From contig NZ_CP071405.1 in the NCBI RefSeq assembly GCF_022647325.1, positions 310,001 to 374,000 of the forward strand: DNA of 64,000 nucleotides, in the 5' to 3' direction. A program made the position numbers and the translations under genes. Each line of letters opens with the position of its first letter. The first letter of the stretch is position 1. Below, piece after piece: positions 30,195 to 39,143 of the stretch. This DNA comes from Pantoea deleyi. GTDB taxonomy: Bacteria > Pseudomonadota > Gammaproteobacteria > Enterobacterales > Enterobacteriaceae. The notes beneath the pieces are model-generated. The model was not told the DNA's origin. It did not search any database and saw nothing but the letters and a program-made list of their open reading frames with translations.

Positions 30195-31190
30195 ATGAAG
30201 AAGAAAAGACCGGTATTACAGGACGTTGCCGATCGCGTCGGCATTACTAAAATGACCGTCAGCCGCTACCTGCGCAATCCAGAGCAGGTCTCTGCTGCCC
30301 TGCGGGATAAGATCGCGGTGGCCCTGGATGAGCTGGGCTATATCCCCAATCGCGCCCCCGATATGCTTTCTAACGCCACCAGCCGCGCCATCGGCGTGCT
30401 GCTGCCCTCCCTTACCAACCAGGTGTTTGCCGACGTACTGCGCGGCATCGAAGCCGTCACTGACGAAGCCAACTACCAGACGCTGGTCGCCCACTTTGGC
30501 TACAACCCGCAAAAAGAGGAGCTGCAGCTGCGCTCGCTGCTGGGCTGGAACATCGATGGCGTTATCCTCACCGAACGTACCCATACGCCGGGCACGTTGC
30601 GGATGCTGGAGGTGGCCGGGATTCCGGTGATTGAGGTGATGGACAGCGTGACGCCCTGCCTGGATATGGCGGTGGGCTTCGACAACGTTGAGGCCGCGCG
30701 GCAGATGACGCGGGCCATCCTCAGCAAAGGCCATCGCTATACGGTCTACCTCGGCGCGCGTCTGGATGAACGTACGCTGCAGAAGCAGCGCGGATATGAA
30801 ATCGCGATGCGCGAAGCGGGACTGACGCCACGCAGCGTGATGATGGAGGATGCCTCCTCCTTCAGTGCCGGTGGCGATCTGCTGCGTGAGGCGCAGCGTC
30901 TCTATCCGGAAACGGACAGCCTGTTCTGTACCAACGACGACCTGGCGGTCGGCGCGATGTTTGAGTGCCAGCGTCAGGGATTACAGGTGCCCTCACAGAT
31001 GGCGATTGCCGGATTTCATGGCCATGATATCAGTCAGGTCGTGACGCCTCAGCTCGCCACGGTGCTGACCCCACGCGACCGGATGGGGCGCGAAGCGGCG
31101 GCTCTGCTGCTGGCGCGCATCGCCGGTGAAAGCAGCGATCAGCCGCTGCATGACGTCGGTTTTGAAATCAGTGAAGGTGGCAGCATCTGA
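30195..31190 (+). CDS. gntR: Gluconate operon transcriptional repressor GntR
   Basis: GntR represses gluconate uptake and kinase genes until gluconate binds. The 331-residue product is a LacI-family regulator: N-terminal helix-turn-helix VLQDVADRVGITKMTVSRYLRNP, hinge LDELGYIPNRAPDMLSN, then a periplasmic-binding-protein-like effector domain. It lies directly upstream of gntKU on the same strand with a GntR operator in the 140-base gap, so it probably also affects its neighbours in cis. Confidence 0.95.
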   Translation: MKKKRPVLQDVADRVGITKMTVSRYLRNPEQVSAALRDKIAVALDELGYIPNRAPDMLSNATSRAIGVLLPSLTNQVFADVLRGIEAVTDEANYQTLVAHFGYNPQKEELQLRSLLGWNIDGVILTERTHTPGTLRMLEVAGIPVIEVMDSVTPCLDMAVGFDNVEAARQMTRAILSKGHRYTVYLGARLDERTLQKQRGYEIAMREAGLTPRSVMMEDASSFSAGGDLLREAQRLYPETDSLFCTNDDLAVGAMFECQRQGLQVPSQMAIAGFHGHDISQVVTPQLATVLTPRDRMGREAAALLLARIAGESSDQPLHDVGFEISEGGSI

Positions 31191-31202
31191 TTGTGATGTT
31201 TT

Positions 31203-31218
31203 TATGAGTCAGCTCACA
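31203..31218 (+). promoter_or_regulatory. Candidate CRP site upstream of gntK
   Basis: TATGA-GTCAGC-TCACA matches the CRP consensus TGTGA-N6-TCACA at nine of ten core positions. Catabolite control of gnt genes is known in E. coli; binding here is inference. Confidence 0.55.
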
Positions 31219-31284
31219 CTTTCACGCTTTTCCCGGTAAAAAGGTTGCCAGGCTGTTAAGCGGCCAGGAGAATGAGAAACGACA

Positions 31285-31300
31285 TTGTTATCGGTAACAT
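31285..31300 (+). promoter_or_regulatory. GntR operator of gntKU
   Basis: TTGTTATCGGTAACAT is a near-palindrome matching the E. coli GntR operator type (ATGTTA-N4-TAACAT). It ends 30 bases before the gntK start. Confidence 0.8.
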
Positions 31301-31330
31301 TGGCAAATTCTCACCTGCCGGAGCAGAAAA

Positions 31331-31867
31331 ATGACTACGCAATCCCCGTCGCATCACGTTTTTATCCTGATGGGCGTTTCAGGCAGCGGAAAGTCTGCCG
31401 TCGCCAACCAGGTTTCTCACCAGCTGAACACAGCCTTTCTTGACGGTGATTTTCTCCATCCCCGCGCCAACATCATGAAGATGGCCGATGGTCATCCGCT
31501 GGATGACAACGATCGCCAGCCGTGGCTGCAGGCGCTGAACGATGCCGCCTTTGCGATGCAGCGCACCCAGGCGATCTCCGTGATTGTCTGTTCAGCGCTG
31601 AAGAAGAGTTATCGCGACATTCTGCGTCAGGGAAATGACAATCTGCGTTTCATCTACCTGAAAGGCGATTTCGACACCATCGAAGCCCGCCTGAAAGCGC
31701 GTAAAGGCCACTTCTTCAAGCCGCAGATGCTGGTGACGCAGTTTGCCACGCTGGAAGAGCCGGGCAGCGACGAGCCGGATGTGCTGGTCGTGGATATCAC
31801 CCATTCACTGGACGAGGTTGTGGCGGCGACAGTTGCGACGATCCGGGACGCGATCAGCCAGGGTTAG
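31331..31867 (+). CDS. gntK: Gluconokinase GntK
   Basis: GntK phosphorylates gluconate to 6-phosphogluconate with ATP, feeding the Entner-Doudoroff and pentose phosphate routes. The 178-residue product has Walker A GVSGSGKS, the substrate segment DGDFLHPRANIMKM, and the family stretch CSALKKSYRD. It is two bases from gntU, so the two are cotranscribed. Confidence 0.96.
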   Translation: MTTQSPSHHVFILMGVSGSGKSAVANQVSHQLNTAFLDGDFLHPRANIMKMADGHPLDDNDRQPWLQALNDAAFAMQRTQAISVIVCSALKKSYRDILRQGNDNLRFIYLKGDFDTIEARLKARKGHFFKPQMLVTQFATLEEPGSDEPDVLVVDITHSLDEVVAATVATIRDAISQG

Positions 31868-31869
31868 AG

Positions 31870-33210
31870 ATGAATACCGCAACACTTGTTCTGACCGCAG
31901 CAGGCTCTGTCCTGCTGCTGCTTTTTCTGGTGATGAAGGCGCGTATGCACGCCTTTGTCGCGCTGATGTTAGTGTCAATCGGTGCCGGGCTGTTCTCCGG
32001 CATGCCCCTGAATAAAATCGCTGAAACCATGCAGAAGGGGATGGGCGGCACGCTCGGCTTCCTCGCGATCGTGGTCGCGCTTGGCGCGATGTTCGGCAAA
32101 ATCCTGCATGAAACCGGCGCGGTGGACCAGATTGCTATCCGGATGCTGAAAACCTTTGGCCAGAGCCGGGCGCACTATGCGATGGGCATCGCCGGGTTGA
32201 TCTGCGCGCTGCCGCTCTTCTTTGAAGTGGCCGTTGTGCTGCTGATCAGCATCGCGTTTGCGGTGGCGCGGCGCACGGGGGGCAATCTGGTGAAGCTGGT
32301 CATTCCGCTGTTCGCTGGCGTGGCGGCCGCGGCGGCGTTTCTGTTGCCCGGACCGGCCCCGATGCTGCTGGCGTCGCAGATGCACGCGGACTTTGGCTGG
32401 ATGATCCTGCTGGGACTCTGCGCCGCCATCCCCGGTATGCTGATTGCCGGACCGCTGTTTGGCAACTTCATCGGCAAGCACGTGACGTTCAGCGCACCGC
32501 CGGAAGATCATCAACCCGATGTTGATGAGAGCAAACTGCCGTCGTTTGGCTTCAGCCTCTCGCTGATTCTGTTCCCGCTGGTGCTGGTGGGGCTGAAAAC
32601 CATCGGCGCACGCTTCACAACCGAAGGCACCACGCTGTATGAGTGGCTGGAATTTATCGGCCATCCGTTTACCGCTATTCTGCTGGCGCTGCTGGTCGCG
32701 ATCTATGGCCTGGCCTATCGTCAGGGCATGGATAAAGAGCGGGTGATGCAGGTGTGCGGCAGTGCGCTGCAGCCCGCCGGGATTATCCTGCTGGTGATTG
32801 GGGCAGGCGGCGTGTTTAAGCAGGTGCTGGTGGACTCTGGCGTCGGCCCGGTGCTGGGCAATGCGCTGACCGGCGCGGGCCTGCCGATTGCGCTGGCCTG
32901 CTTTATCCTGTCGGGTGCGGTGCGGGTTATTCAGGGATCGGCGACGGTCGCCTGTCTGACCACGGTCGGGCTGATCATGCCGGTGATTGAACCGCTGCAT
33001 TACAGCGGTGCCCAGCTGGCGGCGCTGTCGATCTGTATCGGCGGAGGCTCCATCATTATCAGCCACGTCAACGATGCCGGTTTCTGGCTCTTTGGCCGCT
33101 TTACCGGGGCCAGTGAAGCGGAAACGCTGAAGACCTGGACGCTGATGGAGACCATTCTCGGCACTGTAGGCGCGGTCATCGGGATGATTGCTTTTGAATT
33201 GCTTTCCTGA
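31870..33210 (+). CDS. gntU: Gluconate transporter GntU (GntP family)
   Basis: GntU imports gluconate with protons across the inner membrane. The 446-residue product has about twelve to fourteen hydrophobic helices and GntP-family motifs such as FEVAVVLLISIAFAVARRTG near the middle of the first half and GGGSIIISHVNDAGFWLF near the C-terminus. Length equals E. coli GntU. Other GntP proteins are close, but the gntRKU context fixes the call. The gntT gene is not in its E. coli place near malQ. Confidence 0.94.
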   Translation: MNTATLVLTAAGSVLLLLFLVMKARMHAFVALMLVSIGAGLFSGMPLNKIAETMQKGMGGTLGFLAIVVALGAMFGKILHETGAVDQIAIRMLKTFGQSRAHYAMGIAGLICALPLFFEVAVVLLISIAFAVARRTGGNLVKLVIPLFAGVAAAAAFLLPGPAPMLLASQMHADFGWMILLGLCAAIPGMLIAGPLFGNFIGKHVTFSAPPEDHQPDVDESKLPSFGFSLSLILFPLVLVGLKTIGARFTTEGTTLYEWLEFIGHPFTAILLALLVAIYGLAYRQGMDKERVMQVCGSALQPAGIILLVIGAGGVFKQVLVDSGVGPVLGNALTGAGLPIALACFILSGAVRVIQGSATVACLTTVGLIMPVIEPLHYSGAQLAALSICIGGGSIIISHVNDAGFWLFGRFTGASEAETLKTWTLMETILGTVGAVIGMIAFELLS

Positions 33211-33215
33211 CCAGT

Positions 33216-33246
33216 CTGACGGGCTATCTGCCCGTCAGGTTCTTTA
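33216..33246 (+). terminator. Terminator after gntU
   Basis: Perfect nine-base stem CTGACGGGC (33216-33224) / GCCCGTCAG (33230-33238) with a TATCT loop, then GTTCTTTA. It lies between gntU and the convergent accessory genes. Confidence 0.7.
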
Positions 33247-33558
33247 CCGCGAGCGGGGGAAGATTAAAAAAGGGAACAGCAGATAAGGTGCTACTACCAA
33301 AAGGACAATGACGCCGCGTGAATAGCCAGCGTCATTTATTCTTCTCACCCCGCAGGAAAATAGAGGCAAAATAAACAGCAGCAGCGCGATTAAGCCTATT
33401 TCATGCTCTGGCCCGGTAAACCATTGCAGATAACTGCAGAACCAGACCAGCTGAAACAGCAGGAAAATAAAATAGCTCGTCCTTTCTTCACGCCCTTCAT
33501 AGTTAAACGTGCGCAGCAGACAGCTTTTGATCATCTGCGGCAGACTGTTCATGCCCAT
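33244..33558 (-). CDS. DUF805-like small membrane protein
   Basis: The 104-residue product has two or three hydrophobic helices (about 28-46, 52-68, 82-98). An early GREERTSYFIFLLF and a middle RRINDAGYSRG echo the paired motifs of DUF805 membrane proteins (an Arg-rich start before the first helix and RRLHD-type loop). Function is unknown. It is last of three overlapping genes on the minus strand and overlaps the one before it by ten bases. The cassette has no counterpart in the E. coli gntU-yhgN gap. Confidence 0.6.
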   Translation of the reverse strand: MGMNSLPQMIKSCLLRTFNYEGREERTSYFIFLLFQLVWFCSYLQWFTGPEHEIGLIALLLFILPLFSCGVRRINDAGYSRGVIVLLVVAPYLLFPFLIFPRSR

Positions 33559-33974
33559 TTTCTTCTTATCAGAGCAAAAAAAACCAGCGTGATGGCGGCG
33601 GCAAGCAAGTAAATCCAGGCAAAATCAGTGACGTCAACTTGCATCAGTTGCACGTCATTTAACGCCGCTTTCTGACCCGGGACGGATAAAACGGTCAGGC
33701 CAGCTAAACAGAGTATATTTGCCAGAAAAAATAGCGACTGAAAGGTTGTTTCTTTAGCCACGGACAGGGTGGCAATTTTTCTGAAACCCCACCAGGCTAC
33801 CAGATAAACCAGTAGCCAGAGTAACGCGCAGAGTAGCGGGGCAACCAGATAACTGCGCATATCTGTGATCACCCCTGAATGGCCGCTGCTGGCATACTCC
33901 AGGACTTCCTGAAGGGAGAGATAACCTGTTATCAGATAGAGCGTGCCGAAGAAAAAGGGTAACAACAACCTCAT
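33549..33974 (-). CDS. Unknown four-helix membrane protein
   Basis: I do not recognise this family. The 141-residue product has four hydrophobic segments (about 2-20, 42-62, 80-98, 118-135), a short polar loop ASSGHSGVITDMR between the first two, and a basic tail (IRRKWA). It overlaps the upstream gene by four bases (ATGA) and the downstream gene by ten, so all three should be translated together. Base composition is visibly AT-richer than the flanking core genes, which suggests acquisition. Confidence 0.6.
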   Translation of the reverse strand: MRLLLPFFFGTLYLITGYLSLQEVLEYASSGHSGVITDMRSYLVAPLLCALLWLLVYLVAWWGFRKIATLSVAKETTFQSLFFLANILCLAGLTVLSVPGQKAALNDVQLMQVDVTDFAWIYLLAAAITLVFFALIRRKWA

Positions 33975-34450
33975 TGCATTTCCCTCCGGGTTTTCAGCCG
34001 CTGCATCCGCTGCGGCAGCTCTTTTCCGGGGTCCACCATCACCAGCTGTTTACTTTTTGCATCGTATTTCGCGGCGGCGGTCGGGTTACCTTTACCGCCC
34101 TCCGCCATCACAAAGCGTGCATCTGCACGGCCATAAAGGCCGACATGCGGGAAGGGATCGCTGCCAAAGGCCAGCACGTTTCGGCCAGGCAGGGTATATT
34201 CTCTGGTCAAAAATTCCGGGATTTTTTTTGAGTTGACGCCTGAGAAAGGCGTAGTGACAAAGCGGGAACCTGCATAATCGAGAGAAAAGCAGGTACTGCT
34301 ATCGGCTGTATTTTTCTGTACCAAATCCGCGCCAAACAGGATTTTTAAACGCTGCCAGACCGTCGCGCTGTCGGGTTCGATCTTTGCGCCTTCCAGATAA
34401 ACATCTTGTTTATGATAAAGTTGGTAAACCATTTTGTGAATCTGCATCAT
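33971..34450 (-). CDS. Unknown protein, probably 5'-truncated
   Basis: I do not recognise the family. From the first ATG (34450) the product is 159 residues, with no signal peptide or membrane helix and a very basic C-terminus (RMQRLKTRREMQ). There is no ribosome-binding site before this ATG or before the ATG at 34432. The frame stays open a further 43 codons upstream to a TAA at 34580-34582, with protein-like residues (IENYAGTGVFIIVERLYS, RDAPNWHGVGAS) but no ATG, GTG or TTG. This looks like the remains of a longer gene that lost its 5' end. It is coupled to the next gene by an ATGA overlap. Confidence 0.45.
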   Translation of the reverse strand: MMQIHKMVYQLYHKQDVYLEGAKIEPDSATVWQRLKILFGADLVQKNTADSSTCFSLDYAGSRFVTTPFSGVNSKKIPEFLTREYTLPGRNVLAFGSDPFPHVGLYGRADARFVMAEGGKGNPTAAAKYDAKSKQLVMVDPGKELPQRMQRLKTRREMQ

Positions 34451-34676
34451 GGAGGCGCCAACACCGTGCCAGTTCGGTGCATCCCTGCTATAAAGCCGCT
34501 CAACGATAATAAAGACACCTGTCCCGGCATAATTTTCGATACTACCCGCCCTAGAAATCTCCTTTTTTTACAGCATTATATTAATATTATTGTTCATTTC
34601 AATGTCGTAACTTTGTGATAAACAGGCTGAATTGATGCGGCTGCATGCTTGTCAGTTCAAAAGGCCAAAGGTGCGC

Positions 34677-35270
34677 TTATAACTTCAGATAAGCCCGGAT
34701 GCCGTCCAGGAACATCTGGGTTGCCAGCATAATCAGTATCAAGCCCATCAGCCGCTCCAGCGCATTCACACCCTTATCGCCCAGCAGACGCAGGAACAGA
34801 CCTGACATCAGCAGAATAGCGACCGTTACGCCCCAGGCGATCAGCAGCGCACCCACCAGATGCGACATCTGATTCGGATACTGATGCGACAGCAGCATCA
34901 GCGTTGCCAGCAGCGACGGCCCGGCAACCAGCGGAATGGCCAGCGGCACCAGGAACGGCTCTTCACCGGCCGGTAAGCCTGAACTGCTGCTTTCAGCCGA
35001 CGGGAAAATCATCTTGATGGCGATCAGAAACAGGATGATGCCGCCGGAAATCGACACCGTTTCGGTGCGAAGATTCAGAAACGCCAGGATGCGTTCGCCG
35101 GTAAACAGGAACAGCAGCATGATAATCAGGGCGATCAGCATTTCGCGGATCAGCACCACTCGCCGCCGTTTCGGCTCCAGATGCTTTAAAACCGACATAA
35201 AAATCGGCAGATTGCCCAGCGGATCCATAATTAACAACAATAATATTGTCGCTGAAATCATTTCAGTCAT
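34677..35270 (-). CDS. yhgN: MarC family inner-membrane protein YhgN
   Basis: YhgN belongs to the MarC/UPF0056 family of six-helix membrane proteins of unknown transport role. The 197-residue product has the family motifs LLLIMDPLGNLPIFMSVLK, ISGGIILFLIAIKMIFP and PLAIPLVAGPSLLATLML. Length matches E. coli. It is divergent from asd, as in E. coli. The 226 bases between it and the cassette at 34450 are AT-rich and hold only the open-frame extension noted there. Confidence 0.92.
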   Translation of the reverse strand: MTEMISATILLLLIMDPLGNLPIFMSVLKHLEPKRRRVVLIREMLIALIIMLLFLFTGERILAFLNLRTETVSISGGIILFLIAIKMIFPSAESSSSGLPAGEEPFLVPLAIPLVAGPSLLATLMLLSHQYPNQMSHLVGALLIAWGVTVAILLMSGLFLRLLGDKGVNALERLMGLILIMLATQMFLDGIRAYLKL

Positions 35271-35411
35271 CGGTCTGGCACCCAGTTGTTCGCGAAAAAG
35301 CGGGGTTATTAGTTACACTGCTGAAAAAGTTAGCGTAATCGAATTAATTCACTTGCTACCCGCCCTGCATTTTGTAGAGTGAGCAGAGACAGGTAACTCT
35401 TATTATTACGC

Positions 35412-35440
35412 AGAGCGGCGTGAAAATAGCATGCCGCTCT
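35412..35440 (+). promoter_or_regulatory. Hairpin in the asd leader
   Basis: Arms AGAGCGGC (35412-35419) and GCCGCTCT (35433-35440) with a 13-base loop, 50 bases before the asd start. A weak promoter, TTGCTA (35353-35358) and TAGAGT (35375-35380), lies upstream. I see no lysine-riboswitch core. Confidence 0.4.
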
Positions 35441-35489
35441 CTCCTCTGAAATGAAAAGCAGGTGTAAAACTGCCTGAGACGGACACGAC

Positions 35490-36599
35490 ATGAAGAATGT
35501 AGGTTTTGTTGGTTGGCGCGGTATGGTCGGCTCTGTGCTGATGTCCCGCATGAGCGAAGAGCGCGATTTTGATGCAATCAATCCGGTCTTCTTCTCGACG
35601 TCGCAGCACGGTCAGGCGGCTCCCGCCTTTGCCGGTAAGCAGCAGGGCACCCTGCAGGATGCATTTGATATCGAGGCACTGCGTGCGCTGGATATCATCA
35701 TTACCTGCCAGGGCGGCGACTACACCAGTGACGTTTACCCAAAACTGCGCGACAGCGGCTGGCAGGGCTACTGGATTGATGCGGCCTCCACGCTGCGCAT
35801 GAAAGAAGACGCCATCATCATCCTGGACCCGGTCAACCATGCCGTGATCCGCCAGGGCATCGACCAGGGCATCAAAACCTTTGTCGGCGGGAACTGTACC
35901 GTCAGCCTGATGCTGATGTCGCTGGGTGGCCTGTTTGCACAGAACCTGGTGGAGTGGGCGTCGGTCGCCACCTATCAGGCCGCTTCTGGCGGCGGCGCGC
36001 GCCACATGCGCGAACTGCTGACCCAGATGGGCATGCTGCACGATCACGTTGCGCCTGCACTGCAGAATCCGGCTTCTGCCATTCTTGATATCGAGCGTAG
36101 CGTCACCGACTTCACCCGTTCCGGCACGCTGCCGACCGATAACTTCGGCGTGCCGCTGGCTGGCAGCCTGATCCCGTGGATCGACAAGCAGCTGGAGAAC
36201 GGCCAGAGCCGCGAAGAGTGGAAAGGCCAGGCGGAGACCAACAAGATCCTCGCCACCACCGACATCATCCCGGTTGACGGATTATGCGTGCGCGTCGGTG
36301 CGCTGCGCTGCCACAGCCAGGCCTTTACGCTGAAGCTGAAACGCGACCTGCCGCTGGCCGACATTGAACAGCTGCTGGCCTCGCACAATGCGTGGGTTAA
36401 AGTGGTGCCGAACGACCGTGAGCTGACCATGCGTGAGCTGACACCCGCCGCCGTCACCGGTACGCTGACCACCCCGGTAGGCCGCTTGCGCAAACTGAAT
36501 ATGGGGCCGGAATATCTCTCCGCCTTCACGGTGGGCGATCAGCTGTTGTGGGGCGCAGCCGAACCGTTACGTCGCATGCTGCGGTTGTTAATCGACTGA
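35490..36599 (+). CDS. asd: Aspartate-semialdehyde dehydrogenase
   Basis: Asd reduces aspartyl phosphate to aspartate semialdehyde with NADPH, on the way to lysine, diaminopimelate, threonine and methionine; it is normally essential for cell-wall synthesis. The 369-residue product has the NADP-binding start [14 protein letters not shown], the catalytic Cys136 in GGNCTVSL, and the substrate-binding segment around [15 protein letters not shown] with the catalytic His. Length matches the E. coli-type enzyme. It is a single gene with its own strong terminator. Confidence 0.96.
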   Translation: MKNVGFVGWRGMVGSVLMSRMSEERDFDAINPVFFSTSQHGQAAPAFAGKQQGTLQDAFDIEALRALDIIITCQGGDYTSDVYPKLRDSGWQGYWIDAASTLRMKEDAIIILDPVNHAVIRQGIDQGIKTFVGGNCTVSLMLMSLGGLFAQNLVEWASVATYQAASGGGARHMRELLTQMGMLHDHVAPALQNPASAILDIERSVTDFTRSGTLPTDNFGVPLAGSLIPWIDKQLENGQSREEWKGQAETNKILATTDIIPVDGLCVRVGALRCHSQAFTLKLKRDLPLADIEQLLASHNAWVKVVPNDRELTMRELTPAAVTGTLTTPVGRLRKLNMGPEYLSAFTVGDQLLWGAAEPLRRMLRLLID

Positions 36600-36616
36600 G
36601 TGAAAACTTCTTCAAG

Positions 36617-36640
36617 GGCCGGATTTATCCGGCCTTTTTT
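36617..36640 (+). terminator. asd intrinsic terminator
   Basis: Stem GGCCGGAT (36617-36624) / ATCCGGCC (36627-36634) followed by six T. Confidence 0.93.
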
Positions 36641-36959
36641 GTTTTTGCCGTATGCGAAATAGCCTGCCGTTTCGCTTACTCAGTGATCGGCTTCCGTTTT
36701 TTGCCGATCGGCAAAGAATATTTTGCTTAAGTCCATGGCAACTGCCGGGACCAAGCTATGATTTAACCATGATGTGCCACAGGTAACGCTTTTGCTTTTC
36801 GGACTAAATGGTTGTGGTACACGGCAAAACACCTTTTTCCATGGAATGGCCTGACTCCTTTTGCCGTCGTACGTATGGCTCAATGAAGAGCAGCGCAGAT
36901 GAAGCGCCACAGGCTATGTTGCGTTCATTTCGGCTGCCAATTATCACAGGAAGAAAGTC
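36641..36959. other. asd-glgB intergenic region
   Basis: This 319-base gap has no convincing gene; short frames across it run into glgB out of phase. An inverted repeat GATCGGC (36685-36691) / GCCGATC (36703-36709) is present. It should hold the glg promoter, but no clear -35/-10 pair stands out. AGGA precedes the glgB ATG. Confidence 0.4.
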
Positions 36960-39143
36960 ATGTCAGAGCTTCCCGATCGCGAGGCGATCAATGCCCTGTT
37001 TGCGGGCAATTATGCCGACCCTTTTTCGTTACTAGGGATGCACCGAACGCCGCAGGGCCTTGAAGTCAGGGCACTGCTCCCCGAAGCGCTTGAAGTATGG
37101 GTCATCGAAACCTCTACCGGGCGCAAACTGGCTCAGCTGGTGTGTGAAGATGCACGCGGCTTCTTCAGTGGCGTCATTCCACGCCGTAAAAATCCGTTCC
37201 GCTATCAGCTGGCGGTGAACTGGCACGGCCAGCAGAACCTGGTGGACGACGCCTATCGCTTCGGCCCGCTGCTGCAGGAGATGGATCTGTGGCTGCTGGC
37301 AGAAGGAACACACCTGCGTCCTTATGAGACGCTGGGCGCGCACGGTGATGTCATTGATGGCGTCTTCGGTACCCGCTTCTGCGTCTGGGCGCCTAACGCC
37401 CGTCGCGTCTCGGTGGTCGGTGACTTCAACTTCTGGGACGGCCGCCGCCATCCGATGCGTCTGCGTCAGGAGCTGGGGATCTGGGAGCTGTTTGTGCCGG
37501 GCGCGGTCAACGGCCAGCTCTACAAATATGAAATTATCGACGCCAACGGTGAACTGCGCATCAAAGCGGACCCCTATGCGTTCGAAGCGCAGATGCGTCC
37601 GCAGAGCGCGTCGATGATCTGCGGCCTGCCCGAGCCGGTTGAGATGAAAGAGGAGCGCAAAGCCGCCAACGGCTTCGATGCGCCCATTTCCATCTATGAA
37701 GTGCACCTCGGCTCCTGGCGTCGTCACACCGACAACAACTTCTGGCTGAGCTACAAAGAGCTGGCTGAACAGCTGGTGCCCTACGTTAAAGAGATGGGCT
37801 TTACTCATATCGAACTGCTGCCCATCAACGAACATCCGTTTGACGGCAGCTGGGGCTATCAGCCGCTGGGGATGTATGCGCCGACCCGCCGTTTTGGGAC
37901 CCGTGATGAGTTCCGCGCCTTTATTGACGCCGCCCATGAAGCGGGCCTGAACGTGCTGCTCGACTGGGTACCTGGCCATTTCCCCAGCGACGATTTCGGT
38001 CTGGCGCGGTTTGATGGCACCCAGCTCTATGAGCACAGCGATCCGCGCGAAGGGTTCCATCAGGACTGGAATACCCTGATCTACAACTTTGGCCGCCGGG
38101 AAGTGAGCAACTACCTGTCAGGCAATGCGCTCTACTGGACAGAACGCTTTGGGATCGATGGCCTGCGCGTGGATGCGGTGGCGTCGATGATCTATCGCGA
38201 CTACAGCCGCAACGAAGGCGAATGGGTGCCGAACCAGTATGGTGGCCGCGAGAATCTCGAAGCGATCGAATTCCTGCGCTACACCAACCGCACGCTCGGC
38301 ACCGTGGCACCCGGTTCGGTCACGATGGCGGAGGAGTCAACCGACTACCCTGGCGTGACGCGTCCCACCGAAGGCGGCGGGCTGGGCTTCTGGTTCAAAT
38401 GGAACCTGGGCTGGATGCACGACACCCTCGACTACATGCAGGTCGATCCCATCTACCGCAAGCATCATCACAACCTGATGAGCTTCGGCATGATGTACAA
38501 CTACACCGAAAACTTTGTGCTGCCGCTGTCGCATGACGAAGTGGTGCACGGCAAGCGTTCGATTCTCGATCGGATGCCGGGCGACGCCTGGCAGAAGTTC
38601 GCCAACCTGCGCGCCTATTACGGCTGGATGTGGGGCTTCCCCGGCAAGAAACTGCTGTTTATGGGCAACGAATTTGCGCAGGGCCGCGAATGGAACCATG
38701 ACGTCAGCCTGGACTGGCATCTGCTGGAAGGCGATGACAACTGGCATCACGGTGTTCAGCGTCTGGTGCGCGACCTCAACCACACCTATCAGCACTACAC
38801 GCCGCTGCATCAGCTCGACTTCGATCCGGCAGGCTTTGAGTGGCTGGTCGTGGATGATGCGGAGCACTCGGTCTTCGCCTTTGTGCGCCGTGACCGTGAA
38901 GGTAACGAAATCATTGTGATCAGTAACTTTACGCCAGTGCCGCGTCCGGGCTATCGCTTCGGCGTGAACCAGCCTGGCTACTGGCGTGAAGTGCTGAACA
39001 CCGATCAGCATGAGTATCACGGCAGCGATGTGCGCATTCACCGGGTGCATACCGATGAGCAGCACAGCCACGGGCGACCGCAGTCGCTGAGCCTCAATCT
39101 GCCACCGCTGGCAACGGTCTGGCTGGTGCGGGAGGCGGAATGA
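36960..39143 (+). CDS. glgB: 1,4-alpha-glucan branching enzyme
   Basis: GlgB makes alpha-1,6 branches in glycogen. The 727-residue product has two N-terminal beta domains (a CBM48 starting around residue 115, [27 protein letters not shown]) and a GH13 catalytic barrel. The nucleophile Asp is in [11 protein letters not shown], the acid/base Glu in [11 protein letters not shown], and the third carboxylate in LSHDEVVHG. Length equals E. coli GlgB. First gene of glgBXCAP; it overlaps glgX by four bases. Confidence 0.97.
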   Translation: MSELPDREAINALFAGNYADPFSLLGMHRTPQGLEVRALLPEALEVWVIETSTGRKLAQLVCEDARGFFSGVIPRRKNPFRYQLAVNWHGQQNLVDDAYRFGPLLQEMDLWLLAEGTHLRPYETLGAHGDVIDGVFGTRFCVWAPNARRVSVVGDFNFWDGRRHPMRLRQELGIWELFVPGAVNGQLYKYEIIDANGELRIKADPYAFEAQMRPQSASMICGLPEPVEMKEERKAANGFDAPISIYEVHLGSWRRHTDNNFWLSYKELAEQLVPYVKEMGFTHIELLPINEHPFDGSWGYQPLGMYAPTRRFGTRDEFRAFIDAAHEAGLNVLLDWVPGHFPSDDFGLARFDGTQLYEHSDPREGFHQDWNTLIYNFGRREVSNYLSGNALYWTERFGIDGLRVDAVASMIYRDYSRNEGEWVPNQYGGRENLEAIEFLRYTNRTLGTVAPGSVTMAEESTDYPGVTRPTEGGGLGFWFKWNLGWMHDTLDYMQVDPIYRKHHHNLMSFGMMYNYTENFVLPLSHDEVVHGKRSILDRMPGDAWQKFANLRAYYGWMWGFPGKKLLFMGNEFAQGREWNHDVSLDWHLLEGDDNWHHGVQRLVRDLNHTYQHYTPLHQLDFDPAGFEWLVVDDAEHSVFAFVRRDREGNEIIVISNFTPVPRPGYRFGVNQPGYWREVLNTDQHEYHGSDVRIHRVHTDEQHSHGRPQSLSLNLPPLATVWLVREAE

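Noticed and set aside
36808..37035. 75-residue open frame across the start of glgB
   Set aside because: It overlaps the glgB N-terminus in another frame, has no ribosome site and no recognisable features.
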